From a virus: a stretch of DNA of 41,189 nucleotides. Within the stretch, counting starts at the first letter, position 1, and each line of letters starts with the position of its first letter. A program made the position numbers and the translations under genes. Of this stretch, positions 1 through 7,352 are shown piece by piece. The notes below the pieces were generated by a model that did not search any database, had not been told where the DNA came from, and worked only from the letters and a program-made list of their open reading frames with translations. Location: positions 1 through 41,189 of IMG/VR virus record IMGVR_UViG_3300009149_000093; one strand, given 5' to 3'.

Positions 1-139
1 CGTCATGACACTCCTCGAGGCTCTGCTGAAGAACGACGTAGAAGAAGGCCAGGTGGTCGAGGCCGAAGTGCGGCTGGGTCAGGGCCTCTACTGGGAGAGG
101 GCCACCGAGGCTAGAGGGCTTGCGACGAATCGCCGGCAT
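1..139 (-). CDS. Partial unknown protein running off the left edge
   Basis: A minus-strand frame opens with ATG at 137-139, six bases after the stop of the next upstream gene, and stays open to the window edge (46 codons). The tight head-to-tail spacing matches the other minus-strand genes, which is the main reason for calling it. The visible product is leucine- and phenylalanine-rich and resembles no family I know. The SD is weak: AGGA directly abuts the ATG. A plus-strand frame with exactly opposed codons (5-184) is also open and has similar third-position GC, so the strand is not certain. Confidence 0.35.
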   Translation of the reverse strand, partial: MPAIRRKPSSLGGPLPVEALTQPHFGLDHLAFFYVVLQQSLEECHD

Positions 140-144
140 TCCTG

Positions 145-378
145 TCAGCGGGAGTCAGGGAGTGCGTCCGTACCCGGGGAGTAGGGGCCCAGGCTATTGA
201 GGACCCGGCGCAATGCGTTGCGTTTTTGCAGCGCAGCGACCGTGTGGGCCTGACACTCCATGAGCTTGGCGAACGTGGGATCGACCACGCTCTCCAACGC
301 GACGAATAGCCAGGTCACACCTGGGTCGCCTGAGCGTACGTTGTCAAGATGGCGGTGGATTCTGTCGGCAGTGTTCAT
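145..378 (-). CDS. Small hypothetical protein, 77 aa
   Basis: The start is ATG at 376-378, preceded by an AGAGGG sequence about nine bases upstream. The same frame stays open further upstream to 504, but that extension is proline- and arginine-rich with no ribosome site and looks spurious. The product is mostly predicted helix with mixed charge and no transmembrane segment. No family is recognised. It is the last complete gene of the minus-strand series on this side and is divergent from the lipoprotein gene at 612. The antisense 60-codon frame at 260-442 lacks an SD and was not preferred. Confidence 0.5.
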   Translation of the reverse strand: MNTADRIHRHLDNVRSGDPGVTWLFVALESVVDPTFAKLMECQAHTVAALQKRNALRRVLNSLGPYSPGTDALPDSR

Positions 379-611
379 GGCTGTGCCCTCTACATCCACA
401 GCGAACGAGACGCCAGGGGGTGACACCCGACTCGGGAAGTAGATCCGTACCCGTGGGGGGTGAGGGTCATCCCCCACGCGCCCGATCTTTCGACCGGGGC
501 CCACTGGAAGGAGGCGGGAGGGCTCATGATCGCCTGGAAAGGCACCCTGGGCACTTCTACCTGGGTCCGCTCGAGGGGGTCTGGCTACACTGGGGAGGTC
601 CGGGAGCCCAA
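379..611. other. Divergent intergenic region
   Basis: These 233 bases separate a minus-strand gene from the divergent plus-strand lipoprotein gene, so promoters in both directions are expected. No good -35/-10 pair was found. TACACT at 586-591 could be a weak -10 for the plus gene. A perfect 8-bp stem (452-459 with 471-478) would sit in the leader of the minus-strand gene. Confidence 0.4.
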
Positions 612-893
612 ATGAACTCGTTCCGTCTGACCCTGATCGCCTTCTTCTTGCTGTTCTTCTTGGGAGGCTGTGTCTCCTCGCCGAGGCCGTCCCTTGTGAC
701 GCACCAGCAGGTCTATCAGAACGGTGGTCCCGAGGGAAAGATCCTGGCCATGGCGGTCACCTTCGGTCTGCCGATCACGTTCTGCCTGGACTGCGTGATT
801 GTGCTGGTGACCGTGTGGGACGACGAGCTCCCGGAGCCATTCTTCATGACGCGGGAACTCATGGAGATCATTCGCGAACTCATGAAGGGGTGA
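612..893 (+). CDS. Small membrane-anchored lipoprotein
   Basis: The 93-aa product starts with a textbook lipoprotein signal: a short polar N-terminus, a phenylalanine/leucine-rich hydrophobic core, then lipobox LGGC with the acceptor Cys at about residue 20. The rest is short, with a second hydrophobic stretch around residues 50-65 and a charged helical C-terminus. Shape and size recall YceK/YidQ-type small lipoproteins, but that is only a resemblance. The start at 612 is preferred over the longer open frame from 420 because GGGAG sits five bases upstream and the signal peptide begins exactly there. It is one of two convincing plus-strand genes and is followed by its own terminator. A phage lipoprotein may act at the host envelope, for example in superinfection exclusion or lysis; this is inference. 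Confidence 0.75.
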   Translation: MNSFRLTLIAFFLLFFLGGCVSSPRPSLVTHQQVYQNGGPEGKILAMAVTFGLPITFCLDCVIVLVTVWDDELPEPFFMTRELMEIIRELMKG

Positions 894-1268
894 CCGTACA
901 GGCAAAGAGCCCTGGGCTGTTTGCCCAAGGCTCTTTACGGTATCGCGGGTCAAGGACTTGCACCTCGGCTTCCACCCTTATGGGGCAGACATGCGTCTGG
1001 CGACGTTCGCTCTGCTTCACCGACCTCCCGCCTTCTTATGGCGGCGTCCAGCTACTTCACAGGGCTCCGGTCTCTGACACTCACCCGACCTTGGTACCAA
1101 TAACGAGCTCGGGGTCGGCTGGAGGGGTTTATCCCTCGGTGGCGTGCAGTCTGATCAACACCCACCCGCGGTGTGTGAGAAGGACGTAGGGCAGGACCTC
1201 GACTGTCTGGATTTTCTTCTGAGGTGATGATTTTCAGTTCGGTATGACCTCGGTAGAGGAGGTCCACC
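894..1268. other. Non-coding stretch between two plus-strand genes
   Basis: Apart from the terminator, these 375 bases hold no frame with an SD and protein-like composition. A small hairpin, CCGCC/GGCGG (1028-1044), is visible. A segment near 938-1010 resembles the 3' half of a tRNA on the minus strand but has no matching 5' half (see rejected items). The last 20 bases carry the strong SD of the next gene. Confidence 0.5.
904..936 (+). terminator. Terminator-like hairpin after the lipoprotein gene
   Basis: AAAGAGCC pairs with GGCTCTTT, and TGGGC pairs with GCCCA inside it, with one mismatch and a five-base loop. It begins 11 bases after the plus-strand stop codon at 891-893. The uridine tract is short (TTT). 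Confidence 0.7.
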
Positions 1269-1547
1269 ATGACCCAATTCGTGACCCTGAAGCTGTTCAC
1301 CCACTACGCAGACGGCGAGGCTGATCCGACCACCGGAGGCGACATTGGGACCACCCTGCATACGCTGCACGAGGTTCCTCGGGAGGCTCTCTATCCGATC
1401 GTCGAGCGGTTCGACAAGTGCCCCTACACTGGGGTCCACAAGGACACGCTAGCCCTGCTGACCGACGAAGAGCGAGCTGCTCTGACGGCAGGAGAGGTCA
1501 AGCAGCAGAAGGGTGGCCCTTCGGGTAGATCAGGCCCGACCAGGTGA
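1269..1547 (+). CDS. Hypothetical protein, 92 aa, with disturbed C-terminus
   Basis: The ATG is preceded by GAGGAGGT at ideal spacing, one of the best ribosome sites in the window. The first 70 residues look like a genuine small soluble protein. From about 1480 the frame leaves the region that is duplicated downstream and runs antisense into the end of the 2OG oxygenase gene, ending in a glycine/arginine-rich tail. Residues 43-70 are repeated in the gene fragment at 2079-2174, which ends in a normal stop soon after the shared segment. The original C-terminus was therefore probably replaced when the oxygenase cassette arrived. The function is unknown. Confidence 0.65.
   Translation: MTQFVTLKLFTHYADGEADPTTGGDIGTTLHTLHEVPREALYPIVERFDKCPYTGVHKDTLALLTDEERAALTAGEVKQQKGGPSGRSGPTR
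1398..1478 (+). repeat. 81-bp direct repeat, copy 1
   Basis: It is about 85% identical (69 of 81 positions counted by eye) to 2079-2159 in the same orientation. It lies inside the 1269-1547 gene, left of the oxygenase gene. Confidence 0.85.
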
Positions 1548-2070
1548 CGACCATGTAACGCTTGGTGTCGGCGGGCAGCGTCTTGTGGGGGTGGGTCATG
1601 TGCGGTGGCCAGACGGCGACAGTTCCGGCTTTGGGCACAACCTCGATACCTTGGCGGGGGAAGACGACCTTCCCCTCCTCACAGTCGTTGAGGTACATGG
1701 CCAACGCCCAGAGACGGGCACTCCTGTTCGCGAGGGCCGTGCCGTCGCAGTGCTCCACACAGATCTGCCCGGGCTCGTAGCAGCAGACCTCATAGCCCTC
1801 GTCAGAGAATGGAAGCGCTACCCCGTACTCTGAGTAGTGCTTGGTGAGAATACTGCCGACCACAGCCTCTAGCTGGGCGTCGAGGATCTTCCAGTCGAGG
1901 ATCTTTGACGCCTCGACCGTTTCGCACTGACGGTTGTCGTAGAGTCCGCCGGGCTGACGCCTGTTCTCCGACTGGTCGTACTTCTCAATGATTTGACGGC
2001 ACAAGTCTGCGCCGACAGCGTCGTGGTACACCCAGATATCGCCTCCAAGGTGCTCGGCTCGAACACTCAC
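1498..2070 (-). CDS. 2OG-Fe(II) oxygenase (prolyl-4-hydroxylase-like)
   Basis: The product (about 190 aa) has the signature of the 2-oxoglutarate/Fe(II) dioxygenase fold. An HxD metal motif (His-Cys-Asp) sits in the middle, and the distal His and the Arg that binds 2-oxoglutarate lie near the C-terminus, in a T-H-P-H segment and a K-R-Y segment about 10 residues on. Such enzymes hydroxylate protein or small-molecule substrates; phages, notably cyanophages, often carry them and their substrate is usually unknown. The open frame extends to 2136, but that part is antisense to a duplicated gene fragment and is not credible. GTG at 2070 is the likeliest start. A GTG at 2031, ten bases after GGAGG, is an alternative. 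The gene lies between two direct repeats, which suggests a mobile cassette. Confidence 0.8.
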   Translation of the reverse strand: MSVRAEHLGGDIWVYHDAVGADLCRQIIEKYDQSENRRQPGGLYDNRQCETVEASKILDWKILDAQLEAVVGSILTKHYSEYGVALPFSDEGYEVCCYEPGQICVEHCDGTALANRSARLWALAMYLNDCEEGKVVFPRQGIEVVPKAGTVAVWPPHMTHPHKTLPADTKRYMVVTWSGLIYPKGHPSAA

Positions 2071-2315
2071 GGACCGCAATCGTCGAGCGGCTCTACAGGT
2101 GCCCCTACCTCGGGGCCCACAAGGACACGCTCGCACTCCTGACCGACGAGCAGCGAGCTACGCTCCTGGACTGACCGTCGTCGAACCTGAGATCTTGATC
2201 CCACCACGGCGATCATGAACAAGGCCAGTCCCATGCCCGGCTGTAGGTCATGGATCGTGAGCACCGCAACGAGGGCCACCAGGAGAAGGTCATGTTCGAG
2301 GAGTGCGTCAACCAC
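2067..2315 (-). CDS. Possible small membrane protein, 82 aa
   Basis: GTG at 2313-2315 overlaps the end of the upstream gene by eight bases, with AAGG just before it. The first 45 residues contain two hydrophobic stretches separated by a short polar turn, which would suit a small two-helix membrane protein such as a holin or an inner-membrane peptide. The C-terminal half is antisense to the gene fragment at 2079-2174 and is arginine-rich, so either only the N-terminal part is meaningful or the frame is spurious. No family is recognised. Confidence 0.3.
   Translation of the reverse strand: MVDALLEHDLLLVALVAVLTIHDLQPGMGLALFMIAVVGSRSQVRRRSVQERSSLLVGQECERVLVGPEVGAPVEPLDDCGP
2079..2159 (+). repeat. 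81-bp direct repeat, copy 2
   Basis: This is the second copy of the segment at 1398-1478, in the same orientation, immediately right of the oxygenase gene start. Confidence 0.85.
2079..2174 (+). pseudogene. C-terminal fragment of a paralogue of the 1269-1547 gene
   Basis: Translated in the matching frame, 31 codons closely match residues 44-70 of the 92-aa plus-strand protein (for example the shared HKDTLALLTDE stretch), then end at TGA 2172-2174. There is no start codon or SD in front, because the frame is interrupted by the oxygenase gene. This is a remnant of a duplicated or split gene. Confidence 0.75.
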
Positions 2316-2595
2316 AGACCTTCCCGTTCTTCGTGCAGGACTGGTTGCCTTGGATCGTGACCGGCTCCAGGGTGGACTCGAGCCAGCGCAGGGATAGCCC
2401 GTTGTCCACGTCGTTTCTCGCTACCGCGGTCTTGTGGTGAGCAGCCGACTGGGTGGTGGGGTTTGGATCCCACCGAATGGCGTAGATCGCCTCTCCTGTG
2501 GAGGTGACGGTGCCTCGGTAAGTGATCCGACCTGTAGGGCTGCTCTCGGAGATCTGCTTGACAGTGTCTCCGACGAAGAACCTGCCGTCGCTCAT
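2308..2595 (-). CDS. Small beta-rich hypothetical protein, 95 aa
   Basis: The ATG at 2593-2595 overlaps the previous stop as ATGA, with GGAGG upstream inside the preceding gene. The product begins with a glycine/valine pattern (VGDTV, then GRITYRGTV, then AIYAIRWD) typical of a small SH3- or KOW-like beta barrel, which often binds nucleic acid or protein tails. This fold reading is inference from the alternation pattern. A C-terminal pair of cysteines is present. It is probably co-translated with the 2592-2888 gene. Confidence 0.65.
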   Translation of the reverse strand: MSDGRFFVGDTVKQISESSPTGRITYRGTVTSTGEAIYAIRWDPNPTTQSAAHHKTAVARNDVDNGLSLRWLESTLEPVTIQGNQSCTKNGKVCG

Positions 2596-2888
2596 GCGAC
2601 AGGGGCCTCCGCCACCGGGTCCTTGCTGGCCAGGCCGAGCTGCTCAAGGGCGTAGAACATGAGCTGGTCGTTGATCGGCATGGAGGGGAGCTCGACGAGG
2701 ATCCCCCTTGCTACGAGACCACGGATCGCCCGCAGGTCGTTGAGCGAGATCACCTCCATGGCTTTCGGCTCCATGGAAACGTCGCCTGCGTCCTGGCCAG
2801 GTAGGGAGAGTTGGCTCACCTTCGGCTTGAGGACGAGGACCTTGGTCGGGGTCTTGAGATTGAGGACGAACTTGTTGGGGTCGGACAC
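2592..2888 (-). CDS. Hypothetical protein, 98 aa
   Basis: GTG start at 2886-2888, with AGGTG about ten bases upstream in a GTGTAGTC box that recurs before other starts here. The N-terminal third is lysine/valine/proline-rich and extended; residues 45-80 are a predicted helical segment; the tail is alanine/valine-rich. No recognisable motif. It overlaps the next gene by four bases. Confidence 0.65.
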   Translation of the reverse strand: MSDPNKFVLNLKTPTKVLVLKPKVSQLSLPGQDAGDVSMEPKAMEVISLNDLRAIRGLVARGILVELPSMPINDQLMFYALEQLGLASKDPVAEAPVA

Positions 2889-2912
2889 TGGACTACACCT
2901 GTCGTTGAGGGA

Positions 2913-3287
2913 TCACTCCCTGAAGCGCTCCGGCAGACCCATGCGGTCCGCCAGGGCATGGAACTTCTCTCCGTGGTGATTGGTGTCCTTGACACCGCTA
3001 CACGGGCTGTTGAGCACCACGTGGATCGCCTCATGGACGAGGGCCACGTAGGGCTCGTGGAACCCAGGGTCCAGGCGGACCTCTTCTGAGTTCCAGGCAG
3101 AAGCAGGCTCCCACCAGGCGGCTTTGCCTTCGGGAATCCCTTCTCTGCTGTAGAGGAACCTGACCTTGCTAGGGCAGGAGCTCTCGTAGCCGAACTCCTC
3201 ATAGAACGCGTCCCGAGCAGCCTCGAGAATGACCTCAAGGGCTGCTCGGAGCTCGAGCTCTACGTCCTGAACAAGGGGTGGGGGCAC
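2913..3287 (-). CDS. SprT-like zinc metallopeptidase
   Basis: The 124-aa product carries HEAIH (His85, Glu86, His89), the HExxH zinc-peptidase motif. A further His cluster (about 104-110) sits roughly 20 residues downstream, as in SprT/Spartan-type or minimal zincin domains, where the third zinc ligand lies at that distance. The short length means it is a bare catalytic domain. In the family, SprT-like proteins cut DNA-crosslinked or other proteins; the substrate here is unknown. The GTG start lies directly after the TAG stop of the upstream gene, with GGGGGA as the ribosome site. Confidence 0.7.
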   Translation of the reverse strand: MPPPLVQDVELELRAALEVILEAARDAFYEEFGYESSCPSKVRFLYSREGIPEGKAAWWEPASAWNSEEVRLDPGFHEPYVALVHEAIHVVLNSPCSGVKDTNHHGEKFHALADRMGLPERFRE

Positions 3288-3599
3288 CTAGTCCCCCGCG
3301 ATCAGCGAGCCCAGCTTCTTACGAATCGCTCGGAAGCAGAGCCCCCGCAGGCTGTTGGCCTGGACCACCATGCCACCGTCCGTATAGAGGACGTACTTGC
3401 CGGTGATCTCGATCCACTCGTCGCCTGGAGGGCTGGCCTGACGACGCTGCGCACGAGGATCGGGATCCTCTGCTACCTCTTCCTCAGGAGCGTCTGCGAA
3501 AGCCTCCTCGACGAACTCCTCACCGAGGGGCTGCTCTTTGCCTTCGAGCTCTCGACGAACGTGCTTGTGGTATGCCCCGTCTCCGTTGAGACCGAGCAT
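3288..3599 (-). CDS. Acidic hypothetical protein, 103 aa
   Basis: The start is set at ATG 3597-3599. The frame is open to 3701, but the extra 34 residues overlap the upstream gene by about 60 bases and are arginine/proline-rich. The product has a glutamate-rich middle (about residues 12-45) and a C-terminal beta-rich, basic segment. No family is recognised. A strong GGAGGAGG lies about 30 bases upstream, too far for this start, so the start is not settled. Confidence 0.55.
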   Translation of the reverse strand: MLGLNGDGAYHKHVRRELEGKEQPLGEEFVEEAFADAPEEEVAEDPDPRAQRRQASPPGDEWIEITGKYVLYTDGGMVVQANSLRGLCFRAIRKKLGSLIAGD

Positions 3600-3640
3600 G
3601 TCACTCGCGGAGGGCTGGTCTCCAGACCTCCTCCGACCCG

Positions 3641-3925
3641 CTACGCCCTCATGTGTCGGGAATCGACGGTTGCGATCAGGGCCTCTGCCAGTTTCACGCA
3701 TTCGAGTGCTTCCTCCTTACGGTCGTCGTCCCCGTTTTCCGAGAACTCGTCCCCACCAAGAGTCTTGACGTAGTGGAGCATGAACATACGAGCCGTGTCC
3801 AGGACCTCGTTCCGCCTGTTGTAGCGCCACCCTTCGTCGTCGCTCTTGGGGAGACCCCATAGCCAACTCCGTGGGTCGGGCATGGAGTCGGGGACCGAGG
3901 GCTTACTGTTCGGAGCCACGCTCAC
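3641..3925 (-). CDS. Hypothetical protein, 94 aa
   Basis: GTG start two bases after the TAA of the upstream gene. The product has a proline/serine-rich first 30 residues, then a long helical region with several acidic residues (GDDDRKEEALE). No motif assignable. It is part of the tightly packed series 2.3-5 kb, probably one transcription unit. Confidence 0.6.
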   Translation of the reverse strand: MSVAPNSKPSVPDSMPDPRSWLWGLPKSDDEGWRYNRRNEVLDTARMFMLHYVKTLGGDEFSENGDDDRKEEALECVKLAEALIATVDSRHMRA

Positions 3926-3927
3926 GC

Positions 3928-4383
3928 TTAGCGGCCAGCCTTGGCAGCCAGAGCGGCCTCGGCCTGAGAACGCTGGTCCGCGGGCATGGCGTCGAGCTCC
4001 TTGCGGATCGCGCTCTCACGCTCACGACGCGCAGCCTGCTCACGCTCCTGGGTGGCCAGGAGCTCCTCGGTCTTTCGGCTGTCCACGTTGGCCTGGCGGA
4101 AGACCTCACCGAGCCAGGCGTCGACGACCGGGTCCGGGACCGGGGTGTCGAAGGCTGCCTTGGTGGCCTCTGGGTTCTGGTACTTGTTCAGCAGGACCGG
4201 CTTGAGCTCTCGCTCCAGTCGGATCACCCGGCTGGCGAGTGCCCGAATGAACGGGTGCTGCGACAGCATGGCCACCGGGAGGTACTCCACGGCGTCCTGA
4301 CGCTGCTTGTGGAGACGCTCCTCGGCGGTGAGCTCATGTTCCTTGTCCGGGAGGGACTCGATCTTGGTATCCGTGTTCGACAT
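3928..4383 (-). CDS. Hypothetical helical protein, 151 aa
   Basis: ATG preceded by AGGAG at good spacing. It is highly charged and almost entirely helical, with a glutamate/arginine/alanine-rich C-terminal third (about residues 105-150) that should form a coiled coil. It lies just downstream of the HTH protein at 4388-4990, with four bases between them. No family is recognised. Confidence 0.65.
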   Translation of the reverse strand: MSNTDTKIESLPDKEHELTAEERLHKQRQDAVEYLPVAMLSQHPFIRALASRVIRLERELKPVLLNKYQNPEATKAAFDTPVPDPVVDAWLGEVFRQANVDSRKTEELLATQEREQAARRERESAIRKELDAMPADQRSQAEAALAAKAGR

Positions 4384-4387
4384 TCAA

Positions 4388-4990
4388 CTACTCCTGTGGG
4401 CCCGAATCTGGGCTGGGGGATTCTACAACACGGCTCTCTGCGTCAATCGTGAGGGAGCCTGCACCTATCTTTAGTTTCTCGAGGAACGAGAGCACCTGGG
4501 TTCGCTGAACGGGATCGTTGATCACCTCAGCGAGCTGCTCGTCGCCCACGTCCTTGGCCTCAATGTCCTGGCGGATCTCGAGGTCAATCTGCTGCTTCTT
4601 GCTCGGGAAGAAGCCAATGTTGATCAGGAAGTTCGCTTCTTGGTTCGTGGCCTTCAGCGCCATGAGCAAGAAGCCGACCTTGTCTTTGGACTCCTCGCAA
4701 CGGCTGAACTCCACCATGGCGTCACGGCGAATCTGACCGTAGTAGCTCTTCTGGAGAGCCACCTCCTCGACCACGTCCGCAACCCGCAGGGTGTCCGCCA
4801 GGTTCTCTTTGATAGCCCGGACGTCGCTGTAGACCGTGGCGTCGCTTACGCCCTGAATGCCGCTGATCGCCGACACGGAGAGGCCCCTAACGAAGTGGAG
4901 CTCGTAGGTCTCCTCCCGCCTGTTGGCGATCTCGGAGGCGCTCTTCTTCCTTGGAATGGACGGGTCCGGTGTCTTGAAAGGAGAGGTCAT
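4388..4990 (-). CDS. HTH protein, possibly terminase small-subunit-like
   Basis: This 200-aa protein has a clear N-terminal helix-turn-helix (about residues 22-62): a helix, a short turn around GLSVSAIS, and a recognition helix around SDATVYSDV. It is followed by a long helical region and an acidic tail. Sigma-region-4-like HTH followed by a helical oligomerisation domain is the architecture of many phage small terminase subunits, but transcription factors share it, and no large terminase is in the window. Five bases separate it from the ParB-like gene upstream. DNA binding is likely; the role is open. Confidence 0.6.
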   Translation of the reverse strand: MTSPFKTPDPSIPRKKSASEIANRREETYELHFVRGLSVSAISGIQGVSDATVYSDVRAIKENLADTLRVADVVEEVALQKSYYGQIRRDAMVEFSRCEESKDKVGFLLMALKATNQEANFLINIGFFPSKKQQIDLEIRQDIEAKDVGDEQLAEVINDPVQRTQVLSFLEKLKIGAGSLTIDAESRVVESPSPDSGPQE

Positions 4991-4995
4991 GTCAG

Positions 4996-5937
4996 CTACT
5001 CAGTGGCCGAAGCGGCCTCCTCGGTGGCCGCCTCAGCCTCGTCACCCGTCTCCTCAATCCTCTTGAGAACGCCTGAGGCGACGCTGGTGGAGAGCATTTT
5101 CTGCTCGAGAGCCTCGGCCAAGAAGGTGCAGATATCACCCTTGCTCAGGCGAATGAACTCGTCCAGCCCGTCCACGATCCGCTTGAGCTTGCCGTCCATG
5201 TTGACGGTCATGTGGACCTCGCCCTTGTAGGCGAAGCAGACGTATCCGTGCTGAACAGTCTCACCGTGCTCGCTGAAGATCTGGTGCAGGTGGGCGGTCA
5301 CGTTCTCGACCGCGACCGTGGCCTTCTTCTGCTTCCGCTTCTTGTCGCTACCTGCCTTCCGGGACCTCTTCTTGGCCAGGTACCACTTGCCGAACTCCTT
5401 CTGGTCGAAGACGCCCATTTTCTTGGCGGCAGCCTCCGCACCAATGCCGAGACGACCGGCAATGTCCTCGAGCAGGTCAGTGAACCGACGTGGGTTGACC
5501 TCCCCGCGGAGCATGTTCCGTCGGACGGTCTGGATCTTCTGGTCCCGCTCGTCCCAGTGCGCCTTGATCACGCAGGGGATCAGCTCCATGTCCAGGACAC
5601 GGGCTGCCTTCCAGCGGTGCTCACCGTTGACGATCTTGTAGCGGCGGGTGCCGGTCTCTACGAGCCAGCCAGTATCCGGGTCCCGAATGATCTTCGAGAA
5701 CAACAATTCGTCCTCGATCGGAACGGTGGCGATCGGTTCGTCGAATCCCTCCTTCTCGATCTCCTCAACGAGCAGATTGAAGGTCTCGTCCGGCTCCTCG
5801 AATGGATTCCACTCGTTGGGCTGGATCTGGCCGACGGGAACGAGCACAGGCTCAATGATTTGAGGGGGGCCTACGTCTTCGGATTCGTCGTCCATGACAA
5901 CGTCCGATACCCCGCCCACAGCTTCTTCTTCCGACAT
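4996..5937 (-). CDS. ParB/Srx-fold protein (ParB-like N-terminal domain)
   Basis: In the 313-aa product, residues about 30-140 form a ParB N-terminal domain. A proximal segment (VPVGQIQPNEWNP, then LVEEIEKEGF) leads to the signature box NGEHRWKAARV, the counterpart of the GERRWRA motif that binds CTP in ParB and ATP in sulfiredoxin-like nucleases. A helical, possibly HTH, middle (about 155-215) and an acidic tail follow. Phage homologues include partition proteins and DNA nucleases. No ParA is seen in the window, so segregation is not proven. The start at 5935-5937 is chosen because AAGGAG lies in the end of the upstream gene. The dispersed 17-bp palindromes could be its sites (hypothesis). 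Confidence 0.8.
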   Translation of the reverse strand: MSEEEAVGGVSDVVMDDESEDVGPPQIIEPVLVPVGQIQPNEWNPFEEPDETFNLLVEEIEKEGFDEPIATVPIEDELLFSKIIRDPDTGWLVETGTRRYKIVNGEHRWKAARVLDMELIPCVIKAHWDERDQKIQTVRRNMLRGEVNPRRFTDLLEDIAGRLGIGAEAAAKKMGVFDQKEFGKWYLAKKRSRKAGSDKKRKQKKATVAVENVTAHLHQIFSEHGETVQHGYVCFAYKGEVHMTVNMDGKLKRIVDGLDEFIRLSKGDICTFLAEALEQKMLSTSVASGVLKRIEETGDEAEAATEEAASATE

Positions 5938-5942
5938 TGCGA

Positions 5943-7352
5943 CTACTCCTTGGCCATGACCGGATCCGGCCCACCACCGTCTACATACCCTAGTTCGGCG
6001 AGAATAGCATACCACTCGCCACTATCCGCTTGACTACGACCCCTGAAACCCTTGGCGATCCCTCCTTTTCTGGCCTCACCCAAAAACCATGAGAACTTGA
6101 ACGTATCCTTGCCCGACAGCAGGGATTTCGCCCTCGCTACAAACTTGGATCCAGCCACGCTAGAGGGGTCGGCGACGACTGCGCTCTCGGACCTGTTGAG
6201 CTCGACAACGTGATCCACCAACGGCGTGGACCCGAACACCTCCTTAGCCCACCCGGGTAGTTCCTCGCTGAAGGACTGACCGGGGTGGAGGGCAAGCTCG
6301 GCCTTCTCCACTGCGTCGTCTATATCGAAAGGCGTGTAGAGCAACGGGTAGCTCTCAGGGAAGAGGGCCTGCGCCCACCTCAACCGGGGAGCCACGACGG
6401 GGACACCAAGCGCACATGCTTCAGCCACGTAGAGCCTGTGGTCGAAGTTCCTCTCACCGAGGATCAGGACCTTGCTCTGGGCTAGGTGGGTTCTCCTACT
6501 CTCAGTCGGGGAGGTGACGAAGTCCTCGAAGGTGCTTGGGACCTCACCGAACCCGATCACGGACTTGAGGTGTGCGCTCTGGTAGAGAGCCTTGAACGTC
6601 TTGGCCACGAAGTCGTTGTTGCCGCCTATCTCCTCACCCCAAAGGAACAATCCCTGATCCTGGCGGTCCTGCCAGGGGACGATCTGGTCGGACAGGTCCT
6701 GGATAGCCAAGGGCTGCTTGATCGAGTTCGCGCGGAACTGGTTCGTAGTGATCCCTCCGCACGACCTCTTGACCAGACGACCCAAGAGCTCGAGCTGCCC
6801 GTCGTGGCTGTAGACGAAGTGAGCGCTAGCGAGACTTCCATCCCGCGCAGCCACCATGAGCTTGTTGTCGTTCTCCCACGGACAGAACAGCTTCTTGCGA
6901 CCGGACTTCTGGGACTCTACTCCCCCGCCCCGCCACCAGAACAAGCCTGGCAGGAGTCTGGTCGGGCTACTCAGGGACCACGCCGTGTTGAACACGCACG
7001 GGGTGACCAGGTCGAGGTATCCGTGGAGGACGTAGGATCCAATCGACTGACTGAACGCTCTGACCAAGTCCGGGGAGGTGAACGGGATCGCTTGCTCTCG
7101 GAGGGCCTGCACGCCCGGCACCTTCTGCACCACAAACGCGAAACGACCTCCGTCCGGGTCTGGGATCACCTTGATACCGCCGAAAGTCTCGTCGGTGACC
7201 ACGCTAATCAGGAAGTAGACGAACAGGTCCTCACGCATGCGGAGGATCTCGAAGATCTCCTCGTGCCCTGGGGACATGATCGACTTGTAGTCAGCAGACA
7301 GCGCGGACATTCTCCCGCGGCCCGCATGGACCATGATTCTGGTTAGTCCCAT
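5943..7352 (-). CDS. Glycosyltransferase-like protein (GT-B type)
   Basis: The 469-aa product has the C-terminal hallmark of GT-B group 1 enzymes: a stretch reading YVAEACALGVPVVAP, in which the Glu and the GxPVVAP turn contact the sugar nucleotide. N-terminal Rossmann-like signals are weaker. Phage glycosyltransferases modify phage DNA bases or host surface glycans; the acceptor cannot be read from sequence. A second large glycosyltransferase-like gene lies at 10170-11762. The start at 7350-7352 overlaps the preceding gene, with AGGAAG upstream; a longer frame to 7427 has no such support. Confidence 0.65.
   Translation of the reverse strand: MGLTRIMVHAGRGRMSALSADYKSIMSPGHEEIFEILRMREDLFVYFLISVVTDETFGGIKVIPDPDGGRFAFVVQKVPGVQALREQAIPFTSPDLVRAFSQSIGSYVLHGYLDLVTPCVFNTAWSLSSPTRLLPGLFWWRGGGVESQKSGRKKLFCPWENDNKLMVAARDGSLASAHFVYSHDGQLELLGRLVKRSCGGITTNQFRANSIKQPLAIQDLSDQIVPWQDRQDQGLFLWGEEIGGNNDFVAKTFKALYQSAHLKSVIGFGEVPSTFEDFVTSPTESRRTHLAQSKVLILGERNFDHRLYVAEACALGVPVVAPRLRWAQALFPESYPLLYTPFDIDDAVEKAELALHPGQSFSEELPGWAKEVFGSTPLVDHVVELNRSESAVVADPSSVAGSKFVARAKSLLSGKDTFKFSWFLGEARKGGIAKGFRGRSQADSGEWYAILAELGYVDGGGPDPVMAKE

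Noticed and set aside
5-184. Plus-strand open frame of 59 codons at the left edge
   Set aside because: It opposes the minus-strand frame codon for codon with similar third-position GC and has no visible ribosome site; minus-strand spacing favours the other strand.
420-611. Longer N-terminus for the lipoprotein
   Set aside because: The added 64 residues are Gly/Pro/Arg-rich, lack a ribosome site, and would bury the lipoprotein signal peptide.
938-1010. tRNA-like segment on the minus strand
   Set aside because: A T-arm-like stem-loop and a CAT-containing anticodon-like arm have tRNA spacing, but the loop lacks U33, position 55 is wrong, and no 5' acceptor strand or D-arm pairs with the 3' half.
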